This document shows, in pieces, positions 33,746-47,940 of a stretch of DNA of 64,000 nt; within the stretch, counting starts at the first letter, position 1, and the number at the start of each line of letters is the position of its first letter. The position numbers and the translations under genes are program-made. The notes beneath the pieces are model-generated. The model was not told the origin of the DNA. It searched no databases and saw only the letters and a program-made list of their open reading frames with translations. Source of the stretch: Ophioderma brevispina (taxonomy: Eukaryota; Echinodermata; Ophiuroidea; Amphilepidida; Ophiodermatidae). The stretch is from the NCBI GenBank assembly GCA_023653785.1, contig JAMKCH010007133.1, positions 1-64,000 of the forward strand, given 5' to 3'.

Positions 33746-36700
33746 TAAGAATTGTTTCTTTGATACAATATAAGCAAATCAAAATCACTTTTTGGTTTCA
33801 CTTTAAAGTTATTTCTGTACCCCCTCCCCCCCCCGCACTTGTATTCAAAGGTGGCTACGATGCATGAACAAGAAAACGCGTAAAAAGAGTCTACGCGTAC
33901 ATTGATAAGGATGTCAAAAACAGTAAATTGGAAAAAAAGGTATGCTTTTTCGTAACCATGAAAATGTGGTGTACGGGTATGTACTCACAATAAGCAGAGA
34001 TCAAGCGGACATTAAACGTCGAGTTTGTAAAAACCGTGAGTTTGAAAAGACTCACGACGAGTTTCTGTTTGCCAATAGATTTCGCCTTATCTACAAATAG
34101 GTTCACACAACATCAATCCTTCAAATATCCAGCTTCAGAGCAATATCAGAAACACTAGACAAAATGCAGGTCCACACCCGATATTAAGATCCACTCCATT
34201 TTAGCGGTTTCTGATGCGCCCTTTATAAAATTTAGTTTGCTGTCCCGTGATAACCGCCAATATGGGGGTAAATGTATTAATTAATAGAAGAAAAAGTAGA
34301 ACCAACGTGTATTTCTGCATAATTAATTTTGTAAGCCATTATTTTCCGGAGCATCGGAAGTGAGTTATACTGAAAAACCCTCAATTCTCTGAAAAAAACG
34401 TCCCATCATTTTTCTCTGGAAACGCCCAATTTCTCTTGTGTCGATTTAAGCTGTTTAAAAAAAACCAAAAAACTTTTTCATGCGGGTTAATGTTTCGTGC
34501 ATTCTGACTCTTGACACAAAAGACACTTAAAACCAAAGCCTTCCACATTTTCCATCTTTAAGGATTAGGTATGAATAGAAATAGGTCAATGTCCCTTGAT
34601 TGGCATCCTGAATTGCAAGTTATAAGGCTTGTTTGGGTGGCGCACCGTGTTAATGTAGCAAAGGAAAATGACAGAACAAAATGTAAACGAAATAACATTA
34701 TATCTAACATCATATAACATCATATATTGACATATTAAAGTTATAATTATTAAACAAAAGCTTTTGAACGCAAATAAACTTCTGGAGCTGCTGACGCGAC
34801 GAGGCATGGAAGTGCGGTGGTTCACCTCAATTTTGAAATGTAGCAGTTTGTTTATTTTATACCTCACTGGGTTAGCTTGACACTTCCGCGCACACGCACT
34901 TCTTATCGTAACTCAAGATAAATACGCGTGTTGTTTATTGTATTTCATTTCTGCTAGTGAACCGGAGATGGAAAACATGATACCAAAGAACTCCTGTAGT
35001 GTCCTCTTAATCATGCTCGTTTTAACCTATTTTGAGACCTTCTGAGAAAGATTCTTTTTAATTTAATAATTTTATTTGTGATTGCAATAATGAAGAGAAC
35101 ACACTTTGGTCAAAATGTCTCTATAATGAGAATGTAGTGGTGAGGAAAATCCTAAATTGTTTTAATAAACTTTGATTAATATGGTTCGGAAGTAATCAAA
35201 TCCCCACTTCACGCTTTTTGCACCAACAACATCCTCCAACACTTGAACACATTTTGCTGGTTTCTGATGTCTCTTACAACCATGACTACCAAGGGGATCA
35301 AGTGTCACACATGGTACCATAAACGGATCACTTACTAATTGATAAATTGACAGAATCTTTAATGGAATTTTGGACGGTTCATTAAACCTGTTCACATGTC
35401 ATGTCAATCTTGCATGGATTCTAACACTTCCAGAGCAATTTGTTGGTATTCTAACTTACATTCACGCTAGCTGTAAGCATGTTAAAACCTGTTAAATTTC
35501 AAGCATTATTATCACGTTTCTTTCTGAATTAATTAAAGATTTGATACATAAACCTTAATTTAGTCTCCGCTTAATAAACCTACAATGATACTCTCATAAT
35601 TTAGATTATTCAATCAAGTTCAACGCTTTGGTCATTATTTAGATAGATAACTCAAATTCGTCTTACATAGTGAAGGTTGGACTGAGTCTTTCAAGAAAAT
35701 ACGACGTGGTTTGTTCAAGTGAGAAAATCGATGTGAACTAAGGCCCATAGCCAGGTCCCGCCCCAAACTAAAGTACTAAAAATGTAAAATGCTATTTGTA
35801 AGCATAGTCATTTTATTTATTTATAAACTTTATTTATTTGTCTGAAAAGGTCAATATTTTGGGTAAAAGGTCCATTTGGCCAAATTCGCTCCATGGCAAA
35901 TAAATCTTTCCCTGCTTTTCTGGAGGATTCTCTTGAATTTAATGCATATAGCAATATTGGGTTTGGCCTGGCAAATGCCCAATGTTATAAATAAAAGTTG
36001 AAAAGTAAGTTAGTTTCAACTCTTTTGAAAACTAAGAGTTTCAAAAGGAGGATTTTTTTTATTTTACAAAAGTTTTAATTTAATCTGCAAGATATTGAAG
36101 CAGATTATCTTGCGTTGTTTTTGCTTATTTTCTCAGTATTTACAGCAATTTATAAGAATTATGTTTCGCGGACTTTCGAGGAAGCTAAGACTTGCATTTC
36201 TGCACTAAGTAAAAAGGAGTAGAACCTGAGATTTTTTTTTAATTCCAAATAACCAAAATGAAAATAAACACTGCTAAAATCTCTGATTGAGGTACGAATG
36301 TAACAGTTTTGACGACATAGTTTCTAAAACAGCGTTACCCTCGTTTATACCAAAGGAGTGATTACTATTCTATTTTTGTGTGTTTTGTTTGTATGTTTGT
36401 TTTTGCGCCCTACTAAAACCCCTTTTATGGTGGCAAATGGTTTTAATGTAATTGTCAATTGACATTTACTCTCCTTTTAACATTTTTAATGCAAAAACAA
36501 ACCCCCACCTGGCCATAGTAAGGTATAGAGTGATCCCAAAGCCCGGTCCCAAAGTGATGGATGGGGTGGCATACCTTCCCTCGGGAGAGAGGTACCAACA
36601 TGCCTAGTACGACGCAGGAATATCACAGATACTTGATTTTGATACAAATGGATAGCTACGATCCTTCTCCTTCCCTTGATACCAAAATGAATACCAACAT

Positions 36701-37525
36701 GCCTAGCATTACGTCAGAATGACGTCATAAAGTTCGCATGGCAGCAAAACTATCAATTTCCATAGACATAGGCGGTTTTTGGCTCTAAGGGATGGCAGAT
36801 GACTAGTTTTACATACATAGAGCGGTTTACTAGTGCTATGTTTCTGAGTCAGTAAAATTGCAAAATATTAATTTTCCATCCAGTATTTTCATACTTTCTT
36901 AGTCTTGTGACGTCATAGGGACATCATAATGGGAATATTTGTACCTATTTTGATACCAATGCAAAGAAAAACATCTCTATGTTCTGATCTATATTTATTT
37001 ATATTTTCTTATTTCACTGAGCAAAATTGCTGCAAGTTTGGGAAAAATCATCAAACTTCATCATTTTAGCAACATTAAAACGGTTCTGTAAATTGAAATT
37101 ATTATTATATAACCATATTAACCTCTAGATGACCAGAAATAGCGACAGTGATTGACATAAAAGGAACAGTCGGTTGTAAATTGGCTAATACGGTATACTC
37201 TTATTTGACTCCGCATCTCCAAATACGCGCCTTCTCTTGCATACCCTATCTCTTTCTATATAACTTTTCAGAAAATTTGCCATAATTTTGAAACTTAAAC
37301 AAAACAATGACAAGATGACTCTAGCATGAGGAGAAGGAGAACAAAAGAAAAAAATAAAGAAAAAAAAAACGAAAAGGGGAAGGAGAATGTAAAAAGGAAA
37401 GAAACTTGAGGGTAAGATACTTATTCGTGGTATAAAATCATGAAATTTATTTATTGTCGTCAGTCTTGTAAACAAAAATACATCACAAGATGAACTAATC
37501 AATGCCTAAATTCATATCTGTAGAA
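33746..37525. other. Long non-coding stretch upstream of twist
   Basis: About 3.8 kb without a supportable gene or transposase. A third, short copy of the first dispersed repeat lies at 36851-36900 (GTAAAATTGCAAAATATTAATTTTCC, then TTTTCATACTTTCTT). ACCAACATGCCTAG is repeated at 36595 and 36692. 37320-37400 is A/G-rich. Confidence 0.4.
36851..36900 (+). repeat. Dispersed repeat, copy 3 (partial)
   Basis: Matches the first third of the copies at 1789 and 5618. No other part of the unit is recognisable. Confidence 0.5.
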
Positions 37526-37539
37526 TGCTTAAGGTAGTA

Positions 37540-37605
37540 ACGGTCCTTCGGAATAAAGATCCTTCGGAATAACGGCCCTTCGGAATAAAGACCCTTCGGA
37601 ATAAC
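37540..37605 (+). repeat. Four-copy 19-20 bp tandem repeat, CCTTCGGAATAA core
   Basis: CCTTCGGAATAAAGA and CCTTCGGAATAACGG alternate across four units, so the higher-order unit is about 37 bp. It gives an Ile-Pro-Lys-Gly / Leu-Phe-Arg-Arg pattern on the minus strand, which is not a gene. Confidence 0.85.
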
Positions 37606-38244
37606 GGACTGTCCCCATAATGACTACCATCCCAATTGTTTTCATAGAATGTCCGTAAGTAGCCGCTGTTGATTAAATTGCTGCTTTTGTGATTTTTGTA
37701 AAATGTATATAGGCCAACTACCTTTAGTGTAAAACACCAGGAATTACGTGAAAATAAGAAGAAGCTCCTCGTTATTTCAATCAAAACTTTTTTTACCTGG
37801 CTTGGTGTTGTCTGGTTGGAAGTAGATTTACTGTTACAGCGTCTCAAGTAAAGGAGGGTCATAAAGTTCAGAAACTGTCACTGTAAGGGTCGAATTACAT
37901 GTCACAACGTTAATGGACATCAACGGGGGAAGGTGCGGGGACCTTATAGCAAGTATACCGCATATGCATGTCACACGATTGGGTTAGCTGCTACACTACG
38001 CTAGCCCCGCCTCCACACATGACCACCAATCTCCGGAGAAAAACTCTTGACTCTATGCTGTGCCTACATATCCAACAGCGAGTGTGGAAGTGGCATGCTG
38101 AGTCTTACGCCACAGATTTTGTGTTGCTAGTTTAAAATCAACCCGTGTTCTGGTTTTGGTCTCATTTCATCCGCAAACACAGAGACGAGCAGGTGCCAGT
38201 TGGTTTTAAGTGTTGTTAATGTGTAGTAGTTTTTCATTGTGGAA

Positions 38245-39005
<761 letters not shown>

Positions 39006-39056
39006 AACAAACATTGCAAAAAAACTCATCTTGTGGAATAAGAATGGTAAGTTAAA
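39006..39056 (+). other. twist 3' UTR start and splice donor
   Basis: The first 41 bases after the stop run to AATG, followed by GTAAGT at 39047-39052, a full consensus donor. Vertebrate TWIST1 also has its only intron in the 3' UTR shortly after the stop, so the layout looks ancestral. The matching acceptor is not proven; the best-looking distant candidate is at 58654. Confidence 0.7.
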
Positions 39057-42000
39057 GTACCATTCATGTAGATAATGAGGTGGTTTGTTATATATTTTAC
39101 TGTCTTAAACAACATCACCTGCAAGTAGCCAAAGCGGAGTCGTAGATGTTGGTATGTATCCGACCACAGGCCGAAGATTGTAGACCGTGGAATGTGACCA
39201 AATTTGGCCTAAAACCAATCAAAATAAGCAGTTGCACGATCCATACACATTTCACCATGCAGTGCATGTCAATGTCACTACGATGTATAGTAGCTTATAG
39301 TCGTGACCCGAATGTCACTTCATAGGATACTAATATTTCGCACAGAACTGGGGTCGATCTATACTACCATCGCGATCACGTCTTTGATTAGAATTTGTAA
39401 ATCGAACCGATAGGGCGAAAATATGAAGTGACCGTTTTCCAGTTGCCTATATTATTAACGGTAAACAGTGTATCATGGTTGACTCGGATAACATTCGCAC
39501 ATTGCCTTTAATCCCATACTAAGTCCGTCATTGGGAGGGGGTTTATGAAACTTTGTCGCATGGTAGATCTAGACCTATTAATTTTTTATGTTGTTGCTTT
39601 ACCGAGTATAGTCAAACCCTTAAATTAGTGTGTAAAGTAACCTGTAGGCGGTCGCTAAGTTATTCGCGCAAATCCCCTGAAGTGCACCGGTTAAAAGGCC
39701 AGGAGCTCTGGGACTAACATAGTATAGGCAGTAAGAATCGAGACACAGCGACGAAATCATGCCGCAACGAGTACAAAGTAGTTTGTTTTCATCAATGGCA
39801 CGAGATGAATTTTAGAAATTATGTTTAATAACAAACTAGACTTTGGTCTAATTCGAGGAATTGGCTTACCATTGCACTAAATTAACCAAAACAACACATA
39901 ATTTAAAGAACAAATTCAGATCATTCCAATTATAAAGCTATTGCAATATTTGAGTACTTCCTTAACCGTAAATTCGCAATTAATATGGATTGTCTGTATA
40001 CAATTTGACGTATCATTACGTCCTGAGCTGCTGGCATCTCCCCACACCTTGAAGTTGGTTGTCTTTGTCGTTGATCATGCTGATAGTATGCTCATAATAC
40101 TTCCTATGAGTTAACACTCAAGACCCATTCTTAATTCGACAGCTAGACATGGTAACTAGCCCAAACCATGTAAAATCAAACACGTGCTATTTCGAATAAA
40201 ACAGGCATATATGTAAGATAACGATGAACAACAACCAAAACAAGCTATTTTTTAAACTTTATCAATAATCAATTATTCCTATAGAAACCAACGCTTTATT
40301 CCGGACGAAGAATGATTACATGAATTGCATACCGCAGTCAGATATACCTAAGAAATACTGTAGATAGGTTTGCACAGGGCATAAACAACACATAACTGGT
40401 GTAAAACTTGTAAATTTGTAATTTACAGACCTATAGTAAAACTTGATTTTATTAACTTAAAGGTAACATTTTGTTTCAAAAAGTCAATTAATCTTACATA
40501 CTCCCTATTTTTGGTGATAGAGTTTAGTTCAAACTGTAAACTGCTGCAGCTAGGAACTATTACTTAAGTGTTTATGAAAGTATCCACTTTGGACCTGGCT
40601 AGCGAAACTTCTTTATCAAATTAAGAAAAGTCATCCATTCGAATTCAATTGTCATAGACAGGCATGCTATAGTTATGCATGAATGTGAGTGTTAGACAAA
40701 TGTCCATTCCCAAGAGGAGGGAGCATTGGCTAGTGGGCATGATAGATGACATCAGTGGGCAATTTTCTCTTGGACACACTATATTTAATGATGATACGAT
40801 AAGAGATGAGATACCTGTTCCATTCGTGACATTCCATAGCACACCTGTGATCTGTCTAGATGGCAATTGAGTTTGAATTAGCACTTTTGATTGGACAATG
40901 GACCGATGGTCAAAAGGACCCCACAAGTGTTAGTTTTTTACATCCTACTAATTTAGCTAATAAAGTTTAAGAAACTCTTTCTTTATCTGAACTGAATATG
41001 ACACATTTAAGAAGACATTGAGTCAAAGTTAGCGTGTAACTGTAAGATTTGTTTGTTAATTATAGTTGTGCTACATATATTACCTATCAAAACAAAATGC
41101 CTGCGTGGAGAAATTTGGTGTAATATCTGATTTTAATTAGGCCAAAAGACAGAACAGTTCTTAACCTTCTCTAAATTACCAATTGAAAATGAATTAAAGA
41201 ACACTGAAATGATATAAACTAATACGAGTTTATTATTGGGATATAAATGTAGGCCTTAGATAATACTGAAGTCCTGTCTTATGCACAAAAGTAAACGGTC
41301 ATTTTAAAAGTGTACTTCAGCTGGTTCGTATTGTCGTCATGCATATTGGATTTCTTTTCCTTGTACAAACTGTCACACATGATAGTGTAATTACACCCTT
41401 ATTTATTACCTGTCGCGGTGATAACATAGTATAATTTATTTTCATCAAACTTTTATTTCTTACATGGCTCATTTATTTTCACAATGAAGTTATCATAAGT
41501 TTCATCCATACAGATTTCCAATTCATGGTATTTCTTGTATTTGTCATTCGCGACGTGAAATTTTAGCTGTAGGCCATTCCACCGTGCGGTACGTGTACTC
41601 TCTGTGCAATAATATTGTTACTGTAGGCCCTTATTTAGGTCGCCATTTATTACCGTCAGAAAAGGCGGAATTCCCACGTTTAGATCATTGAAAGGTATAG
41701 CACGCCCAATGTGATATTAATCAGGTACACGTATTAAGTCTGATTTATTTCAGAAATATGTCACAGCCTTAAATCTAACCTTAAAATGCTAGGTTGTAAG
41801 CCCGATCAGCTGGCATATTATAACCAAAAGATTATTTAAAACCTATCCTTAAAATGTTGAGCACCAAGCACCAACCAACATACCAACTAACAATCACGTG
41901 CAACAATCATTAATCCAACAATCACTGGGAATGTAACCAGTGTAGGCAAATCGTAACGGTAAGTACAATCACGGGGAATTTTGTAATAACCAGTGCAGTT

Positions 42001-45000
42001 AAACCATTTAACATTTTCTTTTAACAATCACTGGAAATTTCTTTTAAAGTGTTTGATTTCTCACTAACATCGAGTAACTGAATCAAAATAACAGCAAAGA
42101 TATCTTTATCACTAGTCGGCTTTCCATAAAAGATTCAAAGAAAGTCCAGCAAGATGAATGGGCCGTCCAGTGTCGAATCTGATGCTGCCACGGGGGATGG
42201 GATGATAATGGGTCTGTAAGCTAACACCTAAATCTTACCACGGCCTCCCTATGTTACTGAGTTTACCGACAGACCATGTCAATCATCGCTATTGGCTCCT
42301 CTATCAAAGAAAGTTGAAGAAGCGCTCTGAGTAAAGGGGTTGCTTGATGGCCAATCAGGGTCATTTACTTGGTCCATAGATACTTGCAGTAAATGATATA
42401 ACCAATCGGTTTTATCTTTTATGCCTGATCCGATACAACAAGTTAAGATGTTAATATAATTTGATATGCAGAAATCTTGGATATTGTCCATTTGTTACCC
42501 ATCCTCTTATGGATGATGTTTGTATCCTTCATGATGTTAAGTGATGGTAGATGATATACACTGGTGTCTACATTGTCCAAAGTTTAGGCTTGTGGCATTA
42601 TAAATCTCGACTTCTGTCTTCAGTAACCATAACATAAAACGAAAAAAAGGCATGTTGTGAACGTTTTCAATGAGTCTTACTCTTTGATGATAGGCCATGA
42701 TAATTGGAATGCTCAAAACTCTCATTTCTAAAATAAGTTTAAGACAAAACTATTACATTAGAGTAATTATGCATAATTCTAATAACGTTACACAGTAAAT
42801 CATGTGTTTATATAGGAAGTATTTTTTTCGTGTTTAAATCTAAAGTAAATGCAATTTTTCTTAATCATTTCTACAGCAACACGCAATTGAACCATTGCAT
42901 AATATAATATCTTGTAGTCGTCTGAAATCATAAAACTACACGTATACATTGAAAAGTTAGGGTTGTGTTATATCTTAACACTATTTGGTTAAGTATTTAC
43001 AGCGGTATACGTGTATTAGAACCAACTTTATCATCAACTGAAGAATGTGGAATTTGTGATAATTGGAAGGAGATGCCCTTGGGAGAACTAAGCAAGTATT
43101 AATCTAACTGCAATGAAATCGCATACGGCGTAGATTGATCGTCCTGTAATAATACACTTGACTTTCGAACGCCTTTGAAAAAGGAGTAGCAACATCTTAA
43201 CGAAGACAGCAAGAAACTAGGCTAACGACCTTCGACGTGATCTCAGAAGTTGTCTGTTGCCAAAGGCTAGGCCATTACCAAAACTCACCCCAAGTTTATG
43301 CAGGGGGTGCACGCAACACCTTTTGGCTTCAAGACGTTTGACGCTGAGGTTCAAGACATATACAAAGCATTCCTGCCCCGGAGTAAAGGATGCTGTTATC
43401 AAACTATGCCGAAACCCTAAGCGTGTCTCGCTCATATTTTGAGGTCTTCTTTCTAGGACTTACGGTCTATGTAGCTTTTCCCACAACCATAGCAGTGAAA
43501 TGGTGTTCAGGGTTTCTAGGTTTAGGCCGATATGTGTCAATGTAACTTGTCGTGAATCCTATTTATGATTTGCAAGTACTAAACAAATCATACTGAGTAG
43601 TCTTTAATTATTGATGCATGATTTATTACGTCGATGAAAAGATGAAATGTAATACGAATACATAGTTAAAATCATACTATAGCAAGAGATTCTTTTGTTT
43701 TATGTCCTCCTTCTTCTTCATCTTAGTTCTGACAATTATCGTTAATTGCTCATTGTATTACAAAATCTGGCATTACAAACGACATTCAAAAAAATAAACA
43801 GAAAATAACTAACACAGCTTAATTAAGAGTGTTCAGTACAATGCGATACCATCACCAAAGCAATAACAATGATACAAATATACACACTTACAGTTACAGT
43901 TTAGTATGACCCAAAGGTCAAATTTATTGATATTCACCCAACATAAGATGACTTCTCAAATGCGATATGCCATCCTCAAAAAACAATGCCACGATCTAGT
44001 ACTAGGCTTGTTTGGACTCTCATTTGAATACATTTTGCATGTTGATTCTGACTCTGGCTATAAAAATGTTTTTAATGATATACTTTAACTATAGTCGCCA
44101 ATAGGGCTCAGCAAGGCTATTACGTCACCTGTGACGTATTTAAGACTTTCAGGTAGCATGTTTTATTCTCTGTTTGCAATAGATGTTCGTAATGTTTGTT
44201 TTTCTGGTTTATCGAGATCAGCATATTTCTAATGATGTAATCTTTAATTTAGAAAGATTCACTAACCCTGATGTAAAGCTAGAACTTGATTGACCAACTG
44301 TTAATAAATCTTAAATCTTCATCGTTTTCATCTTAGTGGTATCTCACCATCCAATTGCTATCTCAGCATGCTTTGTTTAAGAGCTTTAAGAGTTTGTTGA
44401 AGAGCACTTTGGTAGAACATTCCCATGCGTTTATTACCAAATGTTGCAATGTACATTGTATAATGTACACTTCGTACTTCTTGCATTTTACCAATTTTTT
44501 TAAACCTGTCAAACTAATTTAGATCATTTTAGAGTTTCTGAACTTGACCTAGGCTTGACCTGCTACGTAAGCTCAATTGGTGGGCAATGAAATTGAAGTC
44601 TACGGAATGGTAGTAAATGTGGTACTTCCACATTCAATCTAATCAAAGGTTTTTGGTATCCGCAAGGTCTTTGGTATCAGTATGGTAGCCATGAAATGAC
44701 GGTTTTTGTTTTAAATCGATTAAGAGTGAATTGTTTTGTATCTCACGTTCTCCATTTTGGCCTCAATCATATCCAAATAGCGCACAAACACGATGTAAAA
44801 AGTACAACCTAGTATTAATATCCACAGCGTGATCTCGCCCCTTAATTACCTTATCATTTACAAATTAGGCTTAACCTTCCATTTTTCTTTTCGCTCTTGA
44901 AATTAGTAAATGACTAGTGGCATGTCATAACGTTTAGCGTCGCCAATTTTGGACTGAACATGCTACGATGCCCAGACGTCCAGACGGTGGGTAAAAAGTA

Positions 45001-46735
45001 GGACAATTAGTCTTATACATGTTCAACTTTGTTCTAGACTAAAGTTAAACTAGAAAACCTCAGTTTTGTCCATGATATTTCCCGCTGGTTCACTTTGCTT
45101 CCTGAACCATTAACAAAGTACATTATATTAGCTCATGATTAGCTTTACTCGCTTACTGGGTTCCCTCAAACCTCTAAGACAGTGAGTGTCTAACAAGAGG
45201 TTTGGGATTAAATACATAGAAGACTCCCGACCTTACAAGAAAAATACAATTGAGTTTAAGGGTTCACGTTCAGATTTTACTATTGGTTTATTCTTGTTTT
45301 TCTAAAAACATTCCTAGAAACATTGATATGAAATCTTAAGGTTGTTTTAGTCACAAAATCACAGTGCATTTTACTTGCCAAAGCGAGAACAAATTCAATA
45401 GTGCACAGTATATACGGTTACAATTGGTAGATTGGTGATACTATAGTTTACAATATCAATCCGGGCTATCAATATCATCAATATCAATTTAATCTACCGC
45501 ACCCTGCAGGCGACTATAGTCATTCAACATTTTTCTTTCTTTCCTTTATGATTTATAAATTATACATTTCCATAACAATTTTCGGAATCAGCACGAAAAT
45601 GCATTCAAATGAGTCCCAACAAGCCTAGTCTTAGGCAGTAACTTTTGTGATGACTTCCGGTCAGCTATCTCAAAGGCACTGAACTTGGGTGTTGTAATAC
45701 AGAATGTACAGGGTTGAAAGGGTTATGACTCAGCAATCGTACTTTAATTCGTAGTAACATCTTGAATATCAACGCTCAATAATTGCTACTATTTAGTATT
45801 ACCTTCACGCAGATAAACACACGAGCCTGAGCAGTATGTGGCATATAGGAGCAAGACATGCTAATAGTATTTGATCAAAATGTGCTGATTGATGGAATTA
45901 TACAATTTCATAAATTGACCTGAATGTAACCTTCATTTGTAGGTTGCTACTACGCCATATCGTGGAACCATGGGAGATGGGTTGCAATAGGAACGAAGGA
46001 GACTATTTAACAATGATAACTTTGTATTTATAATGGTGATCTTGTAATAAAAGTCCGATGAAGACTCATGAAAATGCTTGCATGCTAATGCCTAAATTGC
46101 TTATGGAAAAAGATACTGAAAGACAGACAGAGAAACAGATAAAATGTGGTTAAATACACATAAGACACGTAAGACTATAAAGCAAGTGTCAAACTCAAAT
46201 GATATAACAATAGTGGTATGAGGATCGTCTAACGTAGATCATATTTTATTTGGTTAGAAATATGAAACGAATGCAAGCGTTCTTCAAGGTAAAACCAACA
46301 TAATGGGTCTCGGGGTCTTTGCTACATCGTGCGAACAGTCAAAATCTATACAATTTTATCATGACCATCTTGTTTCTGTTGATTTGCTAGTGTTTATTTA
46401 TTATGGTGAATTGAAAATGGGTAAGATAAAGCTTATGAGGATGATGAGGATCGCTTATCCCATTCATCCAATTGTCATTATTGTCACCAGTCACTGTGGT
46501 CATTGATGTCATCATAGTCGTCTCACGTATGAACATCAACCTTTTTTGTAAGTTATTACTGGTAGAATTACAGTGCGTGTATTGAGCCATGGACGTAGAA
46601 ACATGTTTACTACGTCTATTATGTGTCTGTGTTTGTAATTGTAAGTGTGTCTGTGTGTGCGGTTTGGGATTGTAATACCTAGGTTTGCAGCTGCAAACGT
46701 GATACACACACATAATAAGCCTATACACGGCCTAT
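39053..46735 (+). other. Putative twist intron or flank, no exon seen
   Basis: I find no reverse transcriptase, transposase or MITE and no convincing exon. The sequence looks single-copy, unlike 1-33 kb. A small candidate first coding exon, ATG at 42154 with donor GTAAGC at 42216, is too weak to call. Opposed frames at 40645-40926 and 43217-43442 have no motif. Cis-regulatory function is possible but inferred only from position and lack of transposons. Confidence 0.45.
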
Positions 46736-46739
46736 ATAG

Positions 46740-46860
46740 GCCTACCAAACAACCGTGGACACACACCGACCGTCGACACACATCAACCGTCGACACGCAC
46801 ATCAACTGTCGATACACACTACCGTTGACACACACCCCAACTGTCGACACCACGGCTAGT
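46740..46860 (+). repeat. Minisatellite with GTCGACAC/ACACAC units
   Basis: About six units of roughly 19-22 bases carry (A/C)ACCG(T)CGACACACA(T)CA. Most contain a GTCGAC-like core. Thr/His/Val-rich frames on both strands arise from it. Confidence 0.8.
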
Positions 46861-47395
46861 ACACCTTACCATCATTACGCAAATGTTTTAGACTAAATAT
46901 AATGTTTTAATTAATGTTTAATCTTAATGTCTATCAAACTGGATCATTGAACACAAATGACTAAAAAAAATTTATCACAAATGGCATAACAAAAAAAAAG
47001 CAAAACAAAACAAACACAGAACAAAACTCAGGTATTCAAGTCAGTGAAGTTTTGAGATAATTAAATGAAGAAGCCTACTATTGATGGTAAAGAAGAGATG
47101 GCTGACCGCATTCAGGTCGATTTGGTTCATCTACGTGTCCCGTTACACTTTTGTTGCATCTCTAGAGTACGGCATGACACACGTTAAAATGCGGTTCCAA
47201 AATGTGTGTTACACACTAACATCGCCAGAGGTGACAGGACTTGCGAAAAGATGGGAAACCCCAGAGGAAATAATCATCAACTATTTTGGCTCAAAAGATT
47301 AACTTTGTACCTGGACATGTGTTGGTATAGGATTAGTTGTAAAATATTTTCACAAAATGGGGATTATAGTATCGGTGTTGGTACCAGTGTGAGCT
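46861..47395. other. Non-coding gap
   Basis: Nothing recognised besides an A-rich run near 46988-47020. Confidence 0.4.
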
Positions 47396-47940
47396 TACAC
47401 ATCATTTTAACTTTTTATCATTAACCAGGGTTACTTTAAACCTCATCTTAACTTTTCTATCATTAAAATAGGTTACTTTAAACCCTCATCTTAGAAAAAG
47501 TATGAACTGAACCCAGCAATTCATATTTATTGTACATATAGGCCCTTGGCCCTTTGCACTACAATATATATGACAAAATATATGACAAAATATGAGGAAG
47601 ACATATGCATAATTATAAAATGAAATAATTACAGAAATTCAATTGTTTCACGGATTTTCATTGCATGCAAAACAAACAACGAGAGACCACTTATAACAGT
47701 TGTTTTATCGGAACTCATCAGAGATATAAACTTTGGAGGACTAGGATCGGATCTGTATTTCCAGTATTTTTGGCGAATGTCGTCGAAAAAATCACAAACC
47801 AAGACAAAATGATAATGATATTCGTCTTCATATTTTTTTAAACCCTCATCTTAACTTTGTATCATTAACCCAGGTTACTTTAAACCCTCATCTTAACTTT
47901 GTATCATTAACCTAGTTACCGTAAACCGTCCCTCTATTAA
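47396..47940 (+). repeat. Split minisatellite, about 42-45 bp units
   Basis: GGTTACTTTAAACCCTCATC followed by TTAACTTTxTATCATTAACC repeats at about 47400-47495 and again at about 47837-47935, two or three units each. About 340 bases of unrelated sequence lie between, including a doubled ATATGACAAAAT at 47568-47592. Confidence 0.8.

Noticed and set aside
37930..38010. Inverted tRNA-like sequence upstream of twist
   Set aside because: It has an A-box-like word on the minus strand but no B box GGTTCRANTCC.
40645..40926. 93-codon minus-strand frame with an opposed plus frame
   Set aside because: No family resemblance and no acceptor or donor that would make it an exon.
42154..42221. Candidate small first coding exon (ATG at 42154, donor GTAAGC at 42216)
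   Set aside because: It would end in phase 2 and does not join the 58655 exon's long frame directly. An unseen middle exon would be needed.
43217..43442. Opposed 60-72 codon frames in a GC-richer patch
   Set aside because: Neither strand shows a motif, splice pair or repeat homology.
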